A stretch of DNA of 64,000 bases from Modicisalibacter luteus DSM 23508 (GCF_000378505.1 NZ_KB899990.1:360332-424331); one strand, 5' to 3'. Shown: positions 44,893-55,447, counted from the stretch's first letter. Notes: a model not told the origin generated them from the letters alone. Program-made: numbers and translations.

Positions 44893-45696
44893 TCAGGCAC
44901 TGACGTCGCGATAACGGGCATTGATGAAGCAGTAGATGCCATACGCCATCAGGCCTAGCGCCACGATACCCAGCAGCCAGGGCCCGAACGGTTGACGCGC
45001 CAGAGTAGTGAGCGCGCCGCCCAGGCCCTGAGCCTCGCTGGGGTCGGACTGCCAGGCGGCTATGCAGAGGAATAACCCGATGATCAGGAATACCACGCCA
45101 CGAGCCGTCAGGCCCATGCGCGTCGCGCCTTCGGCGAGCTTGCGCTGACTCGCGTTGAGTTCCCGCATATGCCAGTTCTTGAGGTAGGAGCGTTTGACGG
45201 CACGCATGATCTGGCGCACACCGACGCCGAGAAACACCACACCCACCGCGAACACCAGATAGATGCCGCCGGGTTGGCTCATAAGTTCTGCGGTCCGACT
45301 TTGCGTAGAGCTGCCTGACGAGGCGGCATGCCGTAGCAGATCGAAGCAATATACCCCCAGACCGGCATAGATGATTCCGCTTATCACAAAAGCCAACCGA
45401 GTGGCGATACCCTTGATGCTGCTACCGGCATCCTCGGTGTCAAACCAGGCCTGAATGAGTCGCCAGAGCGTATAGGCGAAGAGGCCGATCCCTAACAGCC
45501 CTAGCATGATGCTGCCGAACGGCTGACTGGCCAACTGGGTAATCGCTTCCTTCGAACCGGCATGCTGGCCGCCCAGCCCGGCGGCCGCCATTAGCGCCAA
45601 TCCTCCGATCAGCACGTAGACAACTCCCTTGGCCAGATACCCCCAGCGTGCGGCTGCGGCAATCCCCTGTCGTAGGGTGGATGTAGCGTGTTTCAT
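44893..45696 (-). CDS. DUF1206 membrane protein
   Basis: A 267-residue inner-membrane protein with six predicted helices arranged as three similar two-helix units, each starting with an AARWGYLAKGVVYVLIGGLAL-like or TRMGLTARGVVFLIIG-like segment and ending with PFG.ILL. This is the DUF1206 repeat pattern. Its function is unknown. It is transcribed alone, convergent with the urease locus and divergent from the BrkB gene. Confidence 0.85.
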   Translation of the reverse strand: MKHATSTLRQGIAAAARWGYLAKGVVYVLIGGLALMAAAGLGGQHAGSKEAITQLASQPFGSIMLGLLGIGLFAYTLWRLIQAWFDTEDAGSSIKGIATRLAFVISGIIYAGLGVYCFDLLRHAASSGSSTQSRTAELMSQPGGIYLVFAVGVVFLGVGVRQIMRAVKRSYLKNWHMRELNASQRKLAEGATRMGLTARGVVFLIIGLFLCIAAWQSDPSEAQGLGGALTTLARQPFGPWLLGIVALGLMAYGIYCFINARYRDVSA

Positions 45697-45888
45697 GATT
45701 CGCTTCCTGTATCCATTCCGTGGATGTCATGGCCTGTCAGCCAGGCTGCCAAACGGTTGGCCTGCTGCAGGTCAGTTGGCTTACCTTTGCCTGTCTTGTG
45801 ATACCGGGTTTTACATATCTAGACAGTATGGCTGTCCCAGCGGCCTACCCTAGAAGGCACGACCTTTTTATCACGGAATCAGATCGCT

Positions 45889-46854
45889 ATGAAAAACCGA
45901 GACTCAGCGGCTTCCCATGGCCGCCATGCTTATACGCCTACGCACATCCCGCGCAAGGGTTGGTCCGAGGTGCTAAAGCGGGTCAAGGATGATATCGGCC
46001 GCGATCATGTGTCCCTGGTGGCCGCAGGGGTCGCGTTTTATAGCTTGCTCGCGCTGTTTCCGGCCATCGTTGCCGTCATCTCCATCTGGGGGCTGCTGTT
46101 CGATCCACAGCAGATCTCACAGCAGATCTCGTCGATCAGCCACCTTCTACCGCAGCAGGCCGCCGAGATCATTCGCCAGCAGGCCCAGCAAGCCAGTTCG
46201 GGAAATAGCGCCGGCATGGGGTTGGCTGCGATTGGCGGTATCTTGCTAGCGGTCTACAGCGCCTCGCGCGGCATCAAGGGGCTCATGGAGGGCTTGAATA
46301 TTGTCTATGGCGAGGAGGAAAAGCGCGGCTTCATCAAGAAGACTGCCATTATTCTGGGGCTGACACTGGGGGCAGTCATCATGGCTGTCATCACGCTGGG
46401 CACCATTACGGCCATCCCGGCACTCGTCAACGTGCTAGGCCTCGACGGGACGGTAGGCACGCTCATTAGCCTGCTGCGTTGGCCATTGCTACTGATCGTG
46501 ATGATTTTGGCGCTTGGGATCCTGTTTCGTTATGCGCCGGATCGCAAGAAGCCACGCTGGCAGTGGGCGAGCGCCGGCTCGATTATCGCAGTTCCGCTAT
46601 GGCTGATCGGCTCCATCGGCTTCTCCATCTACGTTCGCAACTTTGCCAGCTATAACGAGACCTATGGGTCGCTTGGGGCGGTCGTGATCCTGCTCATGTG
46701 GTTCTGGCTCTCCGCCTTCATCGTCCTGATGGGGGCGGAACTGAACAGCGAGTTGGAACGGCAGACGCAACATGACACCACGGCCGGAGGCGACCAGCCC
46801 GTGGGTGAACGCGGAGCGCATGCCGCCGATAGCGTGGCCAGGGACAATCGCTGA
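45889..46854 (+). CDS. YihY/virulence factor BrkB family membrane protein
   Basis: A 321-residue protein of the BrkB/YihY family (once annotated as ribonuclease BN). It has an N-terminal amphipathic stretch, five to six helices, and family segments AAGVAFYSLLALFPAIVA and SYNETYGSLGAVVILLMWFW. The C-terminal 40 residues are hydrophilic. The molecular role is not established; transporter-like functions have been proposed. It is followed by a hairpin and a convergent gene. Confidence 0.9.
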   Translation: MKNRDSAASHGRHAYTPTHIPRKGWSEVLKRVKDDIGRDHVSLVAAGVAFYSLLALFPAIVAVISIWGLLFDPQQISQQISSISHLLPQQAAEIIRQQAQQASSGNSAGMGLAAIGGILLAVYSASRGIKGLMEGLNIVYGEEEKRGFIKKTAIILGLTLGAVIMAVITLGTITAIPALVNVLGLDGTVGTLISLLRWPLLLIVMILALGILFRYAPDRKKPRWQWASAGSIIAVPLWLIGSIGFSIYVRNFASYNETYGSLGAVVILLMWFWLSAFIVLMGAELNSELERQTQHDTTAGGDQPVGERGAHAADSVARDNR

Positions 46855-46859
46855 AGCGG

Positions 46860-46888
46860 GCCGGGCCGTGATCATGACACGGCCCGGC
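46860..46888. terminator. Hairpin between brkB-like gene and FAH-family gene
   Basis: An 11-bp perfect stem (GCCGGGCCGTG / CACGGCCCGGC) with a 7-base loop lies between convergent genes. It lacks a strong T run. Confidence 0.6.
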
Positions 46889-46895
46889 AATGGCC

Positions 46896-48071
46896 TCACT
46901 CGGCAGACTTGCGCTGCGCTAGATGACGATAGAGCTGACGAATGCCGAACGTCCACGGGGGAAGCCTGTCGCTGTGATCGACCCGGTTGACCAACGCCCC
47001 GAGGGCCGGGGTAGCAATGGTCACGGTATCACCGATGTGGTGGGTGAATCCCTGGCCTTCACCGTCGCGATCAAGAATCGGCGAGAACATGGTGCCAAGG
47101 AACAGCATGAAGCCATCAGGGTACTGGTGATGGGCTCCGTGCGTCTGGGCCACAAGATCCAGCGGATCGCGGCTGATCTGGCGCATGTCGCTGCCATCCT
47201 CGAGCAGGAAACCGTCGTCCTCGCCGTCGATGCGCAGTGTGACATGCGCCTGGCGTACCGTATCGATGGTGAAGTGCTCATCGAACAAGCGGATGAAGGG
47301 GCCCACCGAACACGAGGCGTTGTTGTCCTTCGCCTTGCCCAACAACAGGGCACTGCGCCCTTCGATATCGCGCAGATTGACATCGTTGCCGAGGGCGGCA
47401 CCACGCACCTGGCCGTTGCCGTCGACGGCCAGCACGATTTCCGGCTCGGGATTGTTCCACTTCGAGGCGGGATGCAGCCCGACGCGTTGGCCGAAGCCGA
47501 CTGACGACAGGGGCTGCGACTTGGTGAATACCTCGGCATCGGGGCCAATACCCACTTCCATGTACTGTGACCAGCCGCCGCGCGTTTGCAGTTCTTTCTT
47601 CAGCGTCATGGCCTCTTCGGAGCCGGGCTTGATCAGCGACAGGTCGGTGCCGATCAAGCTTTGCAGCTCATGGCGCAGCTCGCTGGCGCGTGACGCGTCG
47701 CCGCCGGCTTGCTCCTCGATGACGCGCTCGAGCATCGACACGGCAAACGTCACGCCACAGGCCTTGATCGCCTGCACGTCACAGGGTGCCAGCAAGAAAG
47801 GGGGCCTGGCTGGCTCGGCCAGGGAATTCTCGATCAAGGTTTCCACCCGCCCCAGCGATTCGCCCTCGGCGGAGGCAACCAGGCCGGCGGCATCTGAATG
47901 TTCGAGCAGGTCGGCCATGGTCTCCACATGGCGGGACAGGTCGATGACCTCGCCCTGGCGAATGGCGACGATGGCAGGGCCTTCGTGGGGCGTGACGCGC
48001 CATACCCGGCCGACCAGCAGGGCGCGATTGAGGTCCTCGGGCAGGTAGCGGGAAGCGGGCTGCAGTGGCAT
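46896..48071 (-). CDS. Fumarylacetoacetate hydrolase-fold protein (sugar-acid associated)
   Basis: A 391-residue protein with a C-terminal FAH-type domain. Recognisable segments are the metal-site region NNPEPEIVLAVDGNGQ, GNDVNLRDIEGRSALLLGKAKDNN and the C-terminal GDTVTIATPALGALVNRV. The N-terminal 100 residues are a separate cap. Relatives occur in sugar-acid gene clusters, where FAH enzymes hydrolyse or dehydrate keto-deoxy acids. It is divergent from the SDR-pdxA2-kinase genes and probably belongs to the same pathway. Reaction unknown. Confidence 0.82.
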   Translation of the reverse strand: MPLQPASRYLPEDLNRALLVGRVWRVTPHEGPAIVAIRQGEVIDLSRHVETMADLLEHSDAAGLVASAEGESLGRVETLIENSLAEPARPPFLLAPCDVQAIKACGVTFAVSMLERVIEEQAGGDASRASELRHELQSLIGTDLSLIKPGSEEAMTLKKELQTRGGWSQYMEVGIGPDAEVFTKSQPLSSVGFGQRVGLHPASKWNNPEPEIVLAVDGNGQVRGAALGNDVNLRDIEGRSALLLGKAKDNNASCSVGPFIRLFDEHFTIDTVRQAHVTLRIDGEDDGFLLEDGSDMRQISRDPLDLVAQTHGAHHQYPDGFMLFLGTMFSPILDRDGEGQGFTHHIGDTVTIATPALGALVNRVDHSDRLPPWTFGIRQLYRHLAQRKSAE

Positions 48072-48226
48072 GACGTTCTCCGGTCTGATGGGGCAAGCAG
48101 GCGGTCAATGCTGGACGTCTGGAACGATCGTCGCAATGACGCACCGACAAAGGCCTACTATTGTCGTGATGTATGATAGGTATGCCAAGAGTACCTGTCA
48201 GCCATTCGAGACAAAAGGAGAACAAC

Positions 48227-48991
48227 ATGTTCGAGGCATTCCGGGGCAAGCGGATCCTGATCACCGGGGCGAGTCGGGGAATCGGGGCAGCAGTGGCCCG
48301 CAAGCTGGGCGCGTATGGAGCGCATGTGGCCGTGCACTACTATTCCAGCGAGACGCCGGCGCGTGAGGTGGCCGAGGCAATTCGCGACGCCGGTGGCCAG
48401 GCCTTCCTGATTCAGGGCGACGTCAGCGAGTCCGCCAGGGCGGTCGAGGTCGTCGATGAAGCCGCCGCCGCCATGGGCGGGCTCGACGTGCTCATCAACA
48501 ATGCCGGTGACATGCTCGGTCGGGTGAGCCTCGAGGCCATGGACGACGAGCAATACGACAAGGTCATGAACCTCAATGTGCGCTCGGTGGTCATGGCCAG
48601 CCGCGCTGCATTGCCTCATTTTCGCGAGCAGGGCGCGGGCAACATCATTCATACCAGCTCGATTGCCGCGCGCAACGGCGGCGGCGCCGGTGCGGGACTG
48701 TATGCCTCGGCAAAGGGCTTCGTCAGCACATTGACGCGCTCCATGGCCAAGGAGCTGGCTGCGGACAATATTCGCGTCAATGCCGTGGCCCCTGGCACGA
48801 TCTCCACCGATTTTCACCAGCGGCATTCCAATGAGGCTCAGCTCGAGGCCGCCCGCGGCACGATTCCCCAAGGGCGCCTGGGCACCGCCGAGGATTGTGT
48901 GGGCGCGTACCTGTTTCTTATTAGTGACGAGCTCAGCGCCTACGTGACCGGCCAGGTCATTGAAGTCAACGGTGGGCAGTTGATGCCATGA
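48227..48991 (+). CDS. Short-chain dehydrogenase/reductase
   Basis: A 254-residue classical SDR. The cofactor motif TGASRGIG is at 13-20, NNAG and the catalytic S-Y-K set (SSIAARNG then YASAK) are in place, and the C-terminus has the usual [15 protein letters not shown]. The ATG at 48227 has AAGGAG upstream; the frame opens earlier at 48173. It overlaps pdxA2 by four bases. In sugar-acid clusters SDRs oxidise a hydroxyl of the acid or the keto-deoxy acid, so it may make the substrate of a neighbouring enzyme. Confidence 0.9.
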   Translation: MFEAFRGKRILITGASRGIGAAVARKLGAYGAHVAVHYYSSETPAREVAEAIRDAGGQAFLIQGDVSESARAVEVVDEAAAAMGGLDVLINNAGDMLGRVSLEAMDDEQYDKVMNLNVRSVVMASRAALPHFREQGAGNIIHTSSIAARNGGGAGAGLYASAKGFVSTLTRSMAKELAADNIRVNAVAPGTISTDFHQRHSNEAQLEAARGTIPQGRLGTAEDCVGAYLFLISDELSAYVTGQVIEVNGGQLMP

Positions 48992-49995
48992 AGACGCACC
49001 CCTCCTATGCAATAGCTATCACCATGGGCGATCCGGCCGGAATCGGGCCGGAGATCATCTGTCGGGCGTTGGCCGACATGTCCGCCGAAGATCGGGCCTC
49101 CTCATTGCTGGTGGGCGATATCGCCACCTTTTCGCGTGCGGCACGCCTGATCGAGGCCGACCTGACGTTCTACCCCATCGACGCGTCGGAAGCTGCGCCA
49201 TCCAGTAACGGAATAGCCGTAGCCCAGGTCGACAATGCACTGGGCACGCCGATTCCCGATGGCAAAATCAGCGCGGCTGCGGGAGAGATGGCGTTTCGCT
49301 GCGTCGAGCGCGCTGTGGATCTGGTCCAGGCCGGGCGCGCCGGCGTGATAGTTACCGCACCACTCAACAAGGCGGCGCTGCACGCCGCTGAGCGCTACTA
49401 CGATGGCCACACTGGCATGTTGGCATCACTGACCGGTGCGCCGGCGTCATTCATGCTGCTGGCCTCGGAAGCGCTGTCGACGATCCACGTCTCGACTCAC
49501 GTCTCGCTGAAAGAGGCGATTCAACGGGTCTCGGCCGAACGAATCGAGGCAACCGTCAAGGCCGGGCACGAGCATCTGTGTCAGATGGGGCTGGACACGC
49601 CGCGCATTGCTGTGGCCGGTCTCAATCCACACTGCGGTGAAGGGGGAATCTTCGGCGACGAGGATGAGCGTATCATTCGACCGGCCGTCGAGGCGCTGCA
49701 ACAGGCGGGATACGCGGTGCAGGGGCCGATTTCCGCTGACACGGTGTTCTATCGCGCCAGCCAAGGCGAGTTCGATCTGGTGGTGGCCCAGTACCATGAC
49801 CAAGGTCATATTCCGGTCAAGCTGATTGCCTTCGATACCACTGTCAATGTCAGCCTGGGCCTGCCGATCAAGCGTACCTCAGTGGATCACGGTACGGCCT
49901 TCGACATTGCCTGGCAGGGCAAGGCGGACGCTGTCAACATGAACGCGGCCATCGCCTATGCCCGGCAATTGGCAAGGGGAATGCGCCTTGGCTGA
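48988..49995 (+). CDS. pdxA2: PdxA2-type 4-phospho-sugar-acid dehydrogenase
   Basis: A 335-residue member of the 4-hydroxythreonine-4-phosphate dehydrogenase family. Family segments are [24 protein letters not shown], the metal-binding GHTGMLA and [10 protein letters not shown]. Because it overlaps a DUF1537 kinase and TRAP genes rather than pyridoxine genes, it is most likely the PdxA2 paralogue. That enzyme oxidises and decarboxylates D-threonate- or D-erythronate-4-phosphate to dihydroxyacetone phosphate. The context-based choice over housekeeping PdxA is an inference. Confidence 0.88.
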   Translation: MKTHPSYAIAITMGDPAGIGPEIICRALADMSAEDRASSLLVGDIATFSRAARLIEADLTFYPIDASEAAPSSNGIAVAQVDNALGTPIPDGKISAAAGEMAFRCVERAVDLVQAGRAGVIVTAPLNKAALHAAERYYDGHTGMLASLTGAPASFMLLASEALSTIHVSTHVSLKEAIQRVSAERIEATVKAGHEHLCQMGLDTPRIAVAGLNPHCGEGGIFGDEDERIIRPAVEALQQAGYAVQGPISADTVFYRASQGEFDLVVAQYHDQGHIPVKLIAFDTTVNVSLGLPIKRTSVDHGTAFDIAWQGKADAVNMNAAIAYARQLARGMRLG

Positions 49996-51151
49996 GCTGA
50001 CGGTGGCGATCGTCGCCGATGACCTGACCGGGGCGATGGATGCCGCGGCACCGTTCGCCCGTCGCAGCGCTCGAACCAGCGTCGTCATCGCTCTGGAGCA
50101 TCTCGCTGATGTCATTGCCCAGGGTAACCTGCCCGATGTGCTGGCGATCAATACCGAGTCGCGCCATCTGCCTGCCGAGCAGGCCGCGAGACGGGTAGCC
50201 GAGGCTTTCGAGAGCCTGCTTCCGTTCGCGCCCCACATCCTCTTCAAGAAAGTCGACTCGACGCTGCGCGGTAATGTCGTCGCGGAGTGCCTGGCCGCGC
50301 GGCGCAGTAGTGGGCGCGGGCTGCTGGTGTGTCCCGCCGTCCCCGCCCAGGGGCGCACGTTGCGTGACGGTCAGATCCATGTGCATGGCGAGCCACTGGC
50401 AGCATCAGACTATGGTCGAGATGCCCGCTCGGCACCGCCCGCCGAGCCGTTGGCGGTCCTGTTTGCACGTCAGGGGCTGGATATCCCGGTCATGCGAGAG
50501 GGAGGAGCGGGGGAAGCGCCTGACGTCATAGCAGATGCCGTTGATGACGCCGACCTGCAACGATTGGCCCGGGCGCTTCTCGAGAGCCCTCAGCGCTGGC
50601 TGGCTGTCGGTGCTGCGGGGTTGACCGAGGCGTTGGCGGGTTGTCTCTTCCCGGCAGGATTCGCTTCGGCCTCTACCATACCGCCGCTGGAAAACCTGCT
50701 CATTGCCGTTGGGTCGCGTTGTGATCTGGCGCGCCGGCAGGTGGCTCGTCTGTGCGAGGCCTGTCCTGGCTTTTCGATCATCCATGCCATGGAGAACGAC
50801 ATGGCGAGACACGGCCCTGCCCGGCAACAGCTGATCATTCCCGAGCGTCGATCGTCTACGCGCTTTACGGCGGAGCAGGTTGCCCGGGGTATGGCGTACT
50901 GCGTGCAAGCGTTGCTTGAAGAAAAGTCGGGGCAAGCGTACATGCTGTTCCTCACCGGAGGTGACACGGCCATGGCTGTGATGGCACGGCTGAGCGTGAG
51001 GCAGGTCGAGTTGGCCGGCGAATGGGCACCCGGGGTGGCGTGGGGCTGGTTGGATGGGGATCGCCATCGGCCGGTCATGACCAAGGCCGGGGGCTTCGGT
51101 GACGAGGCGCTTCTCATGCGTCTCGGGCAGGCATCTACGACCAGAGGATAA
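49988..51151 (+). CDS. DUF1537 four-carbon acid sugar kinase
   Basis: A kinase of the DUF1537 family (DtnK/OtnK), which phosphorylates D-threonate, D-erythronate or related acids at C4. The N-terminal domain starts with the conserved [19 protein letters not shown]; the [18 protein letters not shown] segment follows; the C-terminal nucleotide-binding part has [13 protein letters not shown] and the late [12 protein letters not shown]. The TTG at 49988 is preferred as start because AGGGGA lies seven bases upstream; an in-frame ATG at 49958 is an alternative. It overlaps pdxA2. Confidence 0.87.
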   Translation: MAELTVAIVADDLTGAMDAAAPFARRSARTSVVIALEHLADVIAQGNLPDVLAINTESRHLPAEQAARRVAEAFESLLPFAPHILFKKVDSTLRGNVVAECLAARRSSGRGLLVCPAVPAQGRTLRDGQIHVHGEPLAASDYGRDARSAPPAEPLAVLFARQGLDIPVMREGGAGEAPDVIADAVDDADLQRLARALLESPQRWLAVGAAGLTEALAGCLFPAGFASASTIPPLENLLIAVGSRCDLARRQVARLCEACPGFSIIHAMENDMARHGPARQQLIIPERRSSTRFTAEQVARGMAYCVQALLEEKSGQAYMLFLTGGDTAMAVMARLSVRQVELAGEWAPGVAWGWLDGDRHRPVMTKAGGFGDEALLMRLGQASTTRG

Positions 51152-51200
51152 TACGCAAGGCATTGCATGCCGGCCTGGCAATGGCTAGGTTTCCTTATGA

Positions 51201-51218
51201 TGGTATGACACGTATACA
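51201..51218. promoter_or_regulatory. Candidate GntR operator upstream of dctP
   Basis: TGGTAT-N7-ATACA is an imperfect dyad resembling operators of FadR/UxuR-type GntR regulators. Related TGTCATAC or GGTATG elements occur at 48178-48187 and 58871-58880. Confidence 0.35.
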
Positions 51219-51285
51219 TTTGGCCATCCGACACCCACCAAGGCAGGAGTGATACCTGCCCCCGAATCCGCAAGGAGAACAACAA

Positions 51286-52284
51286 ATGGGTCACAAGCGC
51301 GCCAGCTCTACCAAACTCAATCGCTGGATATCGACCACTTTACTACTGGCCGGCGTCAGCGCCGCTGGTCTGGCCAGTGCCGATACGCTTCGCTTCGCCC
51401 ACGTCTACGAGACGTCCGAGCCCTACCACAAGTGGGCATTGTGGGCCGCCGACGAAATCGAGAAGCGCACCGACGGCCGCTATACCGTAGAAGTACATGC
51501 TGCCTCGTCGCTGGGCAAGGAAGCGGATATCAACGAAGGCCTGTCACTGGGTACTGTCGATCTGATCTACACCGGCAACCAGTTTGCCGGGCGTTCCTAC
51601 GGCCCGATTGGCATTGCCGGGGCGCCTTACATGTTCCGCGATTTCGAGCACTGGAAGGCCTATACCGAAAGTGACCTGTTCAAGGAAATTGCCCAGGGCT
51701 ATCAGGACGCTACCGGCAACGTTCCGCTGGCCATGAACTATTACGGCAAGCGGCATACCACGTCCAACAAGGAGATCAACACGCCCGAGGACATGCAGGG
51801 GCTCAAGATCCGTGTACCCAACGCGCCCATGTACATGATGTTCCCGGAAGCGGTCGGGGCCAATCCGACGCCCATCGCCTTCTCGGAAGTCTACCTGGCC
51901 CTGCAGCAAGGGGTGGTAGATGCCCAGGAGAACCCGCTGCCAACCATCCAGGCCAAGAAGTTCTACGAGGTTCAGGACTACATCACCCTGACCGGTCATA
52001 TCACCGACTCGCTGATTACCATTGCCGGCGGGCCGCTGTGGAACCGGTTGTCCGACGAGGACAAGCAGGTCTTCCGCAACGTCTACACCGAGGCTGGGCA
52101 GAAGATCACCGAGGATATCGTCCAGTCCGAGAAGGACCTTGTGGCCTGGTTCGAGGATCAGGGTGTGACCGTCAACGAGGTCGATACCAAGCCGTTCCGC
52201 GAAGCGGTCATTCCCTATCACAACGGCGAAGCCGCGACCTGGGATAAGGAAACCTACGATCGCGTGCAGGCGATCGGCCAGTAA
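51286..52284 (+). CDS. dctP: TRAP transporter substrate-binding protein (DctP family)
   Basis: A 332-residue periplasmic binding protein. The signal peptide (STKLNRWISTTLLLAGVSAA, cut after LASA) leads to mature ADTLRFAHVYETSEPYHKW. The conserved arginine that clamps carboxylate substrates is in GLKIRVPNAPMY, and the family segment EVYLALQQGVVDAQENPL is present. It feeds DctQ and DctM. The neighbouring kinase and PdxA2 suggest a four-carbon sugar acid as cargo. Confidence 0.93.
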   Translation: MGHKRASSTKLNRWISTTLLLAGVSAAGLASADTLRFAHVYETSEPYHKWALWAADEIEKRTDGRYTVEVHAASSLGKEADINEGLSLGTVDLIYTGNQFAGRSYGPIGIAGAPYMFRDFEHWKAYTESDLFKEIAQGYQDATGNVPLAMNYYGKRHTTSNKEINTPEDMQGLKIRVPNAPMYMMFPEAVGANPTPIAFSEVYLALQQGVVDAQENPLPTIQAKKFYEVQDYITLTGHITDSLITIAGGPLWNRLSDEDKQVFRNVYTEAGQKITEDIVQSEKDLVAWFEDQGVTVNEVDTKPFREAVIPYHNGEAATWDKETYDRVQAIGQ

Positions 52285-52356
52285 TCGTCAGTCTATCGAT
52301 TCCACGCCAACCTTTCCGCTACCCGCCCGTCCCGGGTGGGTAGCGAGGAGACGATC

Positions 52357-52911
52357 ATGACGAAAGACCGCCTGACTCACGATAGTGAGGCGCTCGGGGC
52401 GCTGGCCGATATCGGTAACGAGGAGTTCGATCCTCGCAATTACGCTCTCGAGGACTATGTCACGCTGGGCATTTTCTGGCTGCTGGCTCTCGATGTTTTC
52501 CTGCAGTTCTTCAGCCGTTACGTGCTGGGCGACTCGATCGCCTGGACGGAGGAAATGGCGCGTTACCTGCTGATCCTGGTCTGCTTCGTTGGCGGCTCCA
52601 TGGCCGTGCGAAAGAACTCGCACATCATGGTCGAGTTCTTCTATCGCTATATGCCGCCGGCCATGGGGCGCCTGCTGTCGACGCTGGTCGATATTGCCCA
52701 GATTGCTTTCTTTGCCGCTGCAGCCTGGATCACCTACGGCCTGGCGGGGCGAACCCACTCGATGATGGTTTCGGTGGATGTTCCCAAGAGCTACCTCTAT
52801 TACGCGGTCATGGCGGGGTTCCTGCTGATGCTGTTGCGAGCCGTACAGGTCGCAATTCGGCACTGGCGCGAGGGAACCAGTGAATTAATGCCCTCGGAAG
52901 AAGACCGATAA
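52357..52911 (+). CDS. dctQ: TRAP transporter small permease (DctQ family)
   Basis: A 184-residue protein with four membrane helices, including the conserved FFSRYVLGDSIAWTEEMARYLL segment between helices 1 and 2. It forms the membrane complex with DctM. The ATG at 52357 has GAGGAG upstream and is preferred over an in-frame GTG at 52336. The first 45 residues are hydrophilic, a little longer than usual. Confidence 0.92.
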   Translation: MTKDRLTHDSEALGALADIGNEEFDPRNYALEDYVTLGIFWLLALDVFLQFFSRYVLGDSIAWTEEMARYLLILVCFVGGSMAVRKNSHIMVEFFYRYMPPAMGRLLSTLVDIAQIAFFAAAAWITYGLAGRTHSMMVSVDVPKSYLYYAVMAGFLLMLLRAVQVAIRHWREGTSELMPSEEDR

Positions 52912-52929
52912 CCCAAGCGAGAGTGTGCG

Positions 52930-54309
52930 ATGCCCAACACCATGACCCTCAGTCCCGGGCGCTTGATCGTTCCACCGGTCGTTGCTGCCCTGGCCGTCCT
53001 GTTCTGCGTGTTCCTGGCCTTTCAGGAACACTACATGTCGTTTCTGTTCGCCTCGCTGTTCACCATGCTGGTGATGGGAGTGCCCATCGCTATCTGTCTG
53101 GCGGGGTCCTGTCTGATCTATGTCTATCTCAGCGGCCAAGTGCCGGATATCGTCGTTGCGCATCGCATGATCAATGGCGTCGACAGTTTCCCGTTGCTGG
53201 CCATTCCGTTCTTCATCCTGGCCGGCAATCTGATGAACAACGGCGGCATTACCACGCGCATCTTCGACTTCGCGCTGGCTCTGATGGGGTGGATGCGCGG
53301 CGGCCTCGGCCACGTTAATGTCGGGGCGAGTATCGTGTTCTCCGGTATGTCCGGTGCGGCGGTGGCCGATGCCGGCGGGCTGGGTACCATCGAGATCAAG
53401 GCCATGCGCGACGCCGGCTACGATCAGGAATTCGCCGTGGGTATCACGGCTGCCTCGTCGACGATCGGTCCGATCATTCCACCGAGTCTGCCCATGGTCA
53501 TCTATGGCGTCATGGCCGGGGCGTCGGTCGGCCAACTGTTCGTTGCCGGGCTGGTGCCGGGGCTACTCATGGGCGTCGTGCTGATGATCATGATCGCTAT
53601 CCTGGCACGCCGTCGTGGCTACAAGCGCGATGCCGAGTTCTCGTTAAAGGCGCTGCGCATCACCTTTGCACGTGCTTTCCTGTCCTTGATGACCCCCATT
53701 ATTATCGTTGGCGGCATCATTACGGGCATGTTCACGCCCACGGAAGCAGCCATCGCTGCGGTAGTCTATGCACTGTTTCTAGGTACTGTGGTCTATCGCA
53801 CCTTGTCATGGCGCCGCCTGATCCAGGTCAGCATGGAGACCATTGAGACCACCGCAATCATTCTACTGATTGTCGCCGGGGCCTCGATCTTCGCCTGGAT
53901 CCTGACCAGCAACCAGGTGACCCAACACGTCATGGCCCTGTTCGGACCGTTTGCCGACAACCCATGGATGGTGCTGCTGCTCATCAACCTGGTATTGATC
54001 CTGGTGGGGTGCTTCATGGAGACCATCGCTGCGATCACTATCCTGGTACCGGTGTTGCTGCCGGTAGCGGTGAATGCCGGGGTCGATCCGGTTCACTTCG
54101 GTGTGATCATGGTGCTCAACCTGATGATCGGTCTACTCACCCCGCCGGTGGGCATGGTGATCTATGTGCTGTCGCGGGTCTCGAACATCCCATTCGAACG
54201 CTGCATGCGCGGGACACTGCCGTTCCTGATTCCGCTGGTGCTGGCCCTGTTGATGGTTACCTTTATTCCCTCGCTGTCCATGTGGCTGCCCGAACTGATC
54301 TATCGTTGA
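52930..54309 (+). CDS. dctM: TRAP transporter large permease (DctM family)
   Basis: A 459-residue sodium-coupled permease with about 12 helices. Family segments include the IPFFILAGNLMNNGGIT and SSTIGPIIPPSLPMVIYG loops (the latter repeated in the second half as LTPPVGMVIYVLS). The N-terminus has an extra hydrophobic pair (about 10-60) before the core. It is 18 bases after dctQ. It imports the acid captured by DctP. Confidence 0.94.
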   Translation: MPNTMTLSPGRLIVPPVVAALAVLFCVFLAFQEHYMSFLFASLFTMLVMGVPIAICLAGSCLIYVYLSGQVPDIVVAHRMINGVDSFPLLAIPFFILAGNLMNNGGITTRIFDFALALMGWMRGGLGHVNVGASIVFSGMSGAAVADAGGLGTIEIKAMRDAGYDQEFAVGITAASSTIGPIIPPSLPMVIYGVMAGASVGQLFVAGLVPGLLMGVVLMIMIAILARRRGYKRDAEFSLKALRITFARAFLSLMTPIIIVGGIITGMFTPTEAAIAAVVYALFLGTVVYRTLSWRRLIQVSMETIETTAIILLIVAGASIFAWILTSNQVTQHVMALFGPFADNPWMVLLLINLVLILVGCFMETIAAITILVPVLLPVAVNAGVDPVHFGVIMVLNLMIGLLTPPVGMVIYVLSRVSNIPFERCMRGTLPFLIPLVLALLMVTFIPSLSMWLPELIYR

Positions 54310-54324
54310 GGAGAACCGGATTAC

Positions 54325-55395
54325 ATGTCGAAGGATATCGCGGCGCGCATTGCCGTAAGCGAACTGGAAGATTTCATGCGGCGCGTGCTGTTGCGCTGCG
54401 ATACCGACGAGGCCTCGGCAGAGGCCGTCACGCAGGCTCTGGTGACGGCCTCGCGCATGGGAACCGACAGTCATGGGCTGCGTCTGTTGCCGCATTATGT
54501 CCAGGCGGTGCAGGGCGGCAGAATCAATGGACGGCCGAACCCCACTTTCACCCAGCGCCTGGCGGCCACGGGCTACCTGGACGCCGATGACGGCTTCGGT
54601 CACCTGGCCGGCTACCAGGCCGTCGAGCACGCCATCGAACTGGCCGAAACGGCCGGCATCGGCGCGGTGGCCGTCGGTAATTCCTCGCACTTCGGCGCGG
54701 CAGGCTGTTATGCATTGGCCGCGGCACGCCGAGGCTATATCGGGCTGTCATTGTGCAATGCCGATGCGTTGGTCAGCCTGCATCAGGGACAGTCGCCGTT
54801 TCACGGCACCAATCCTATCGCCTTTGCGGCACCGGTACCTGACAGTCAGCCTTACCTGCTCGACATGGCGACCAGTTCCATTCCGTGGAACCGGGTCAAG
54901 CAGTACCGGGCCATCAACCGGACGTTGCCTGCCAATGTGGTGGTCGATGCCCAAGGCGAGCTGACCACCGATCCACATATGGCGGCCTCTCTGTTGCCGC
55001 TGGGCGGCGCCGATTTTGGTTTCAAGGGCGCGGGGCTGGCTGGGATGGTGGAAGTACTCAGCGCCACGTTGACGGGGATGATCCACGGCTTTCGCATGCT
55101 GCCGATGACCGGTGAAGACATGTCCACGCCGCGTGGGGTGGGGCATTTCTTCCTGGTCATGCATCCTGGGGCGTTCAGCGACCGGCAGACCTACGAACGT
55201 GCCATCCTGGCCTATCTCGAGGACCTGCGCGCTCAGCCTGCCTTGGAAGGTAAGCAGGTGATGGCGCCGGGCGACCGCGAGTGGCAATGCCAGGCCCAGC
55301 GGGATGCCGAGGGAATTCCCCTGGATTCGGCCAACCTGGCCGCGTACCGCCAACTGGCGGAGACGCTCGGACTGGCGCCGCCGGTGCTGGCGTAG
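54325..55395 (+). CDS. Ldh/MDH2-family NAD(P)-dependent oxidoreductase
   Basis: A 356-residue member of the malate/L-lactate dehydrogenase type-2 family, which also includes ureidoglycolate and 2,3-diketogulonate dehydrogenases. Typical segments are SRMGTDSHGLRLLPHYV with the catalytic histidine, VGNSSHFGAAGCYA, GTNPIAFAAP and GGADFGFKGAGLA. It begins 15 bases after dctM, so it belongs to the TRAP operon and probably oxidises the imported 2-hydroxy acid or reduces a 2-keto acid. Substrate not inferable. Confidence 0.9.
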   Translation: MSKDIAARIAVSELEDFMRRVLLRCDTDEASAEAVTQALVTASRMGTDSHGLRLLPHYVQAVQGGRINGRPNPTFTQRLAATGYLDADDGFGHLAGYQAVEHAIELAETAGIGAVAVGNSSHFGAAGCYALAAARRGYIGLSLCNADALVSLHQGQSPFHGTNPIAFAAPVPDSQPYLLDMATSSIPWNRVKQYRAINRTLPANVVVDAQGELTTDPHMAASLLPLGGADFGFKGAGLAGMVEVLSATLTGMIHGFRMLPMTGEDMSTPRGVGHFFLVMHPGAFSDRQTYERAILAYLEDLRAQPALEGKQVMAPGDREWQCQAQRDAEGIPLDSANLAAYRQLAETLGLAPPVLA

Positions 55396-55447
55396 GCTGC
55401 ATGCAGTACCATAGGTGGCAGACAGGTTAGGCAAGGAGTCGCAGCGA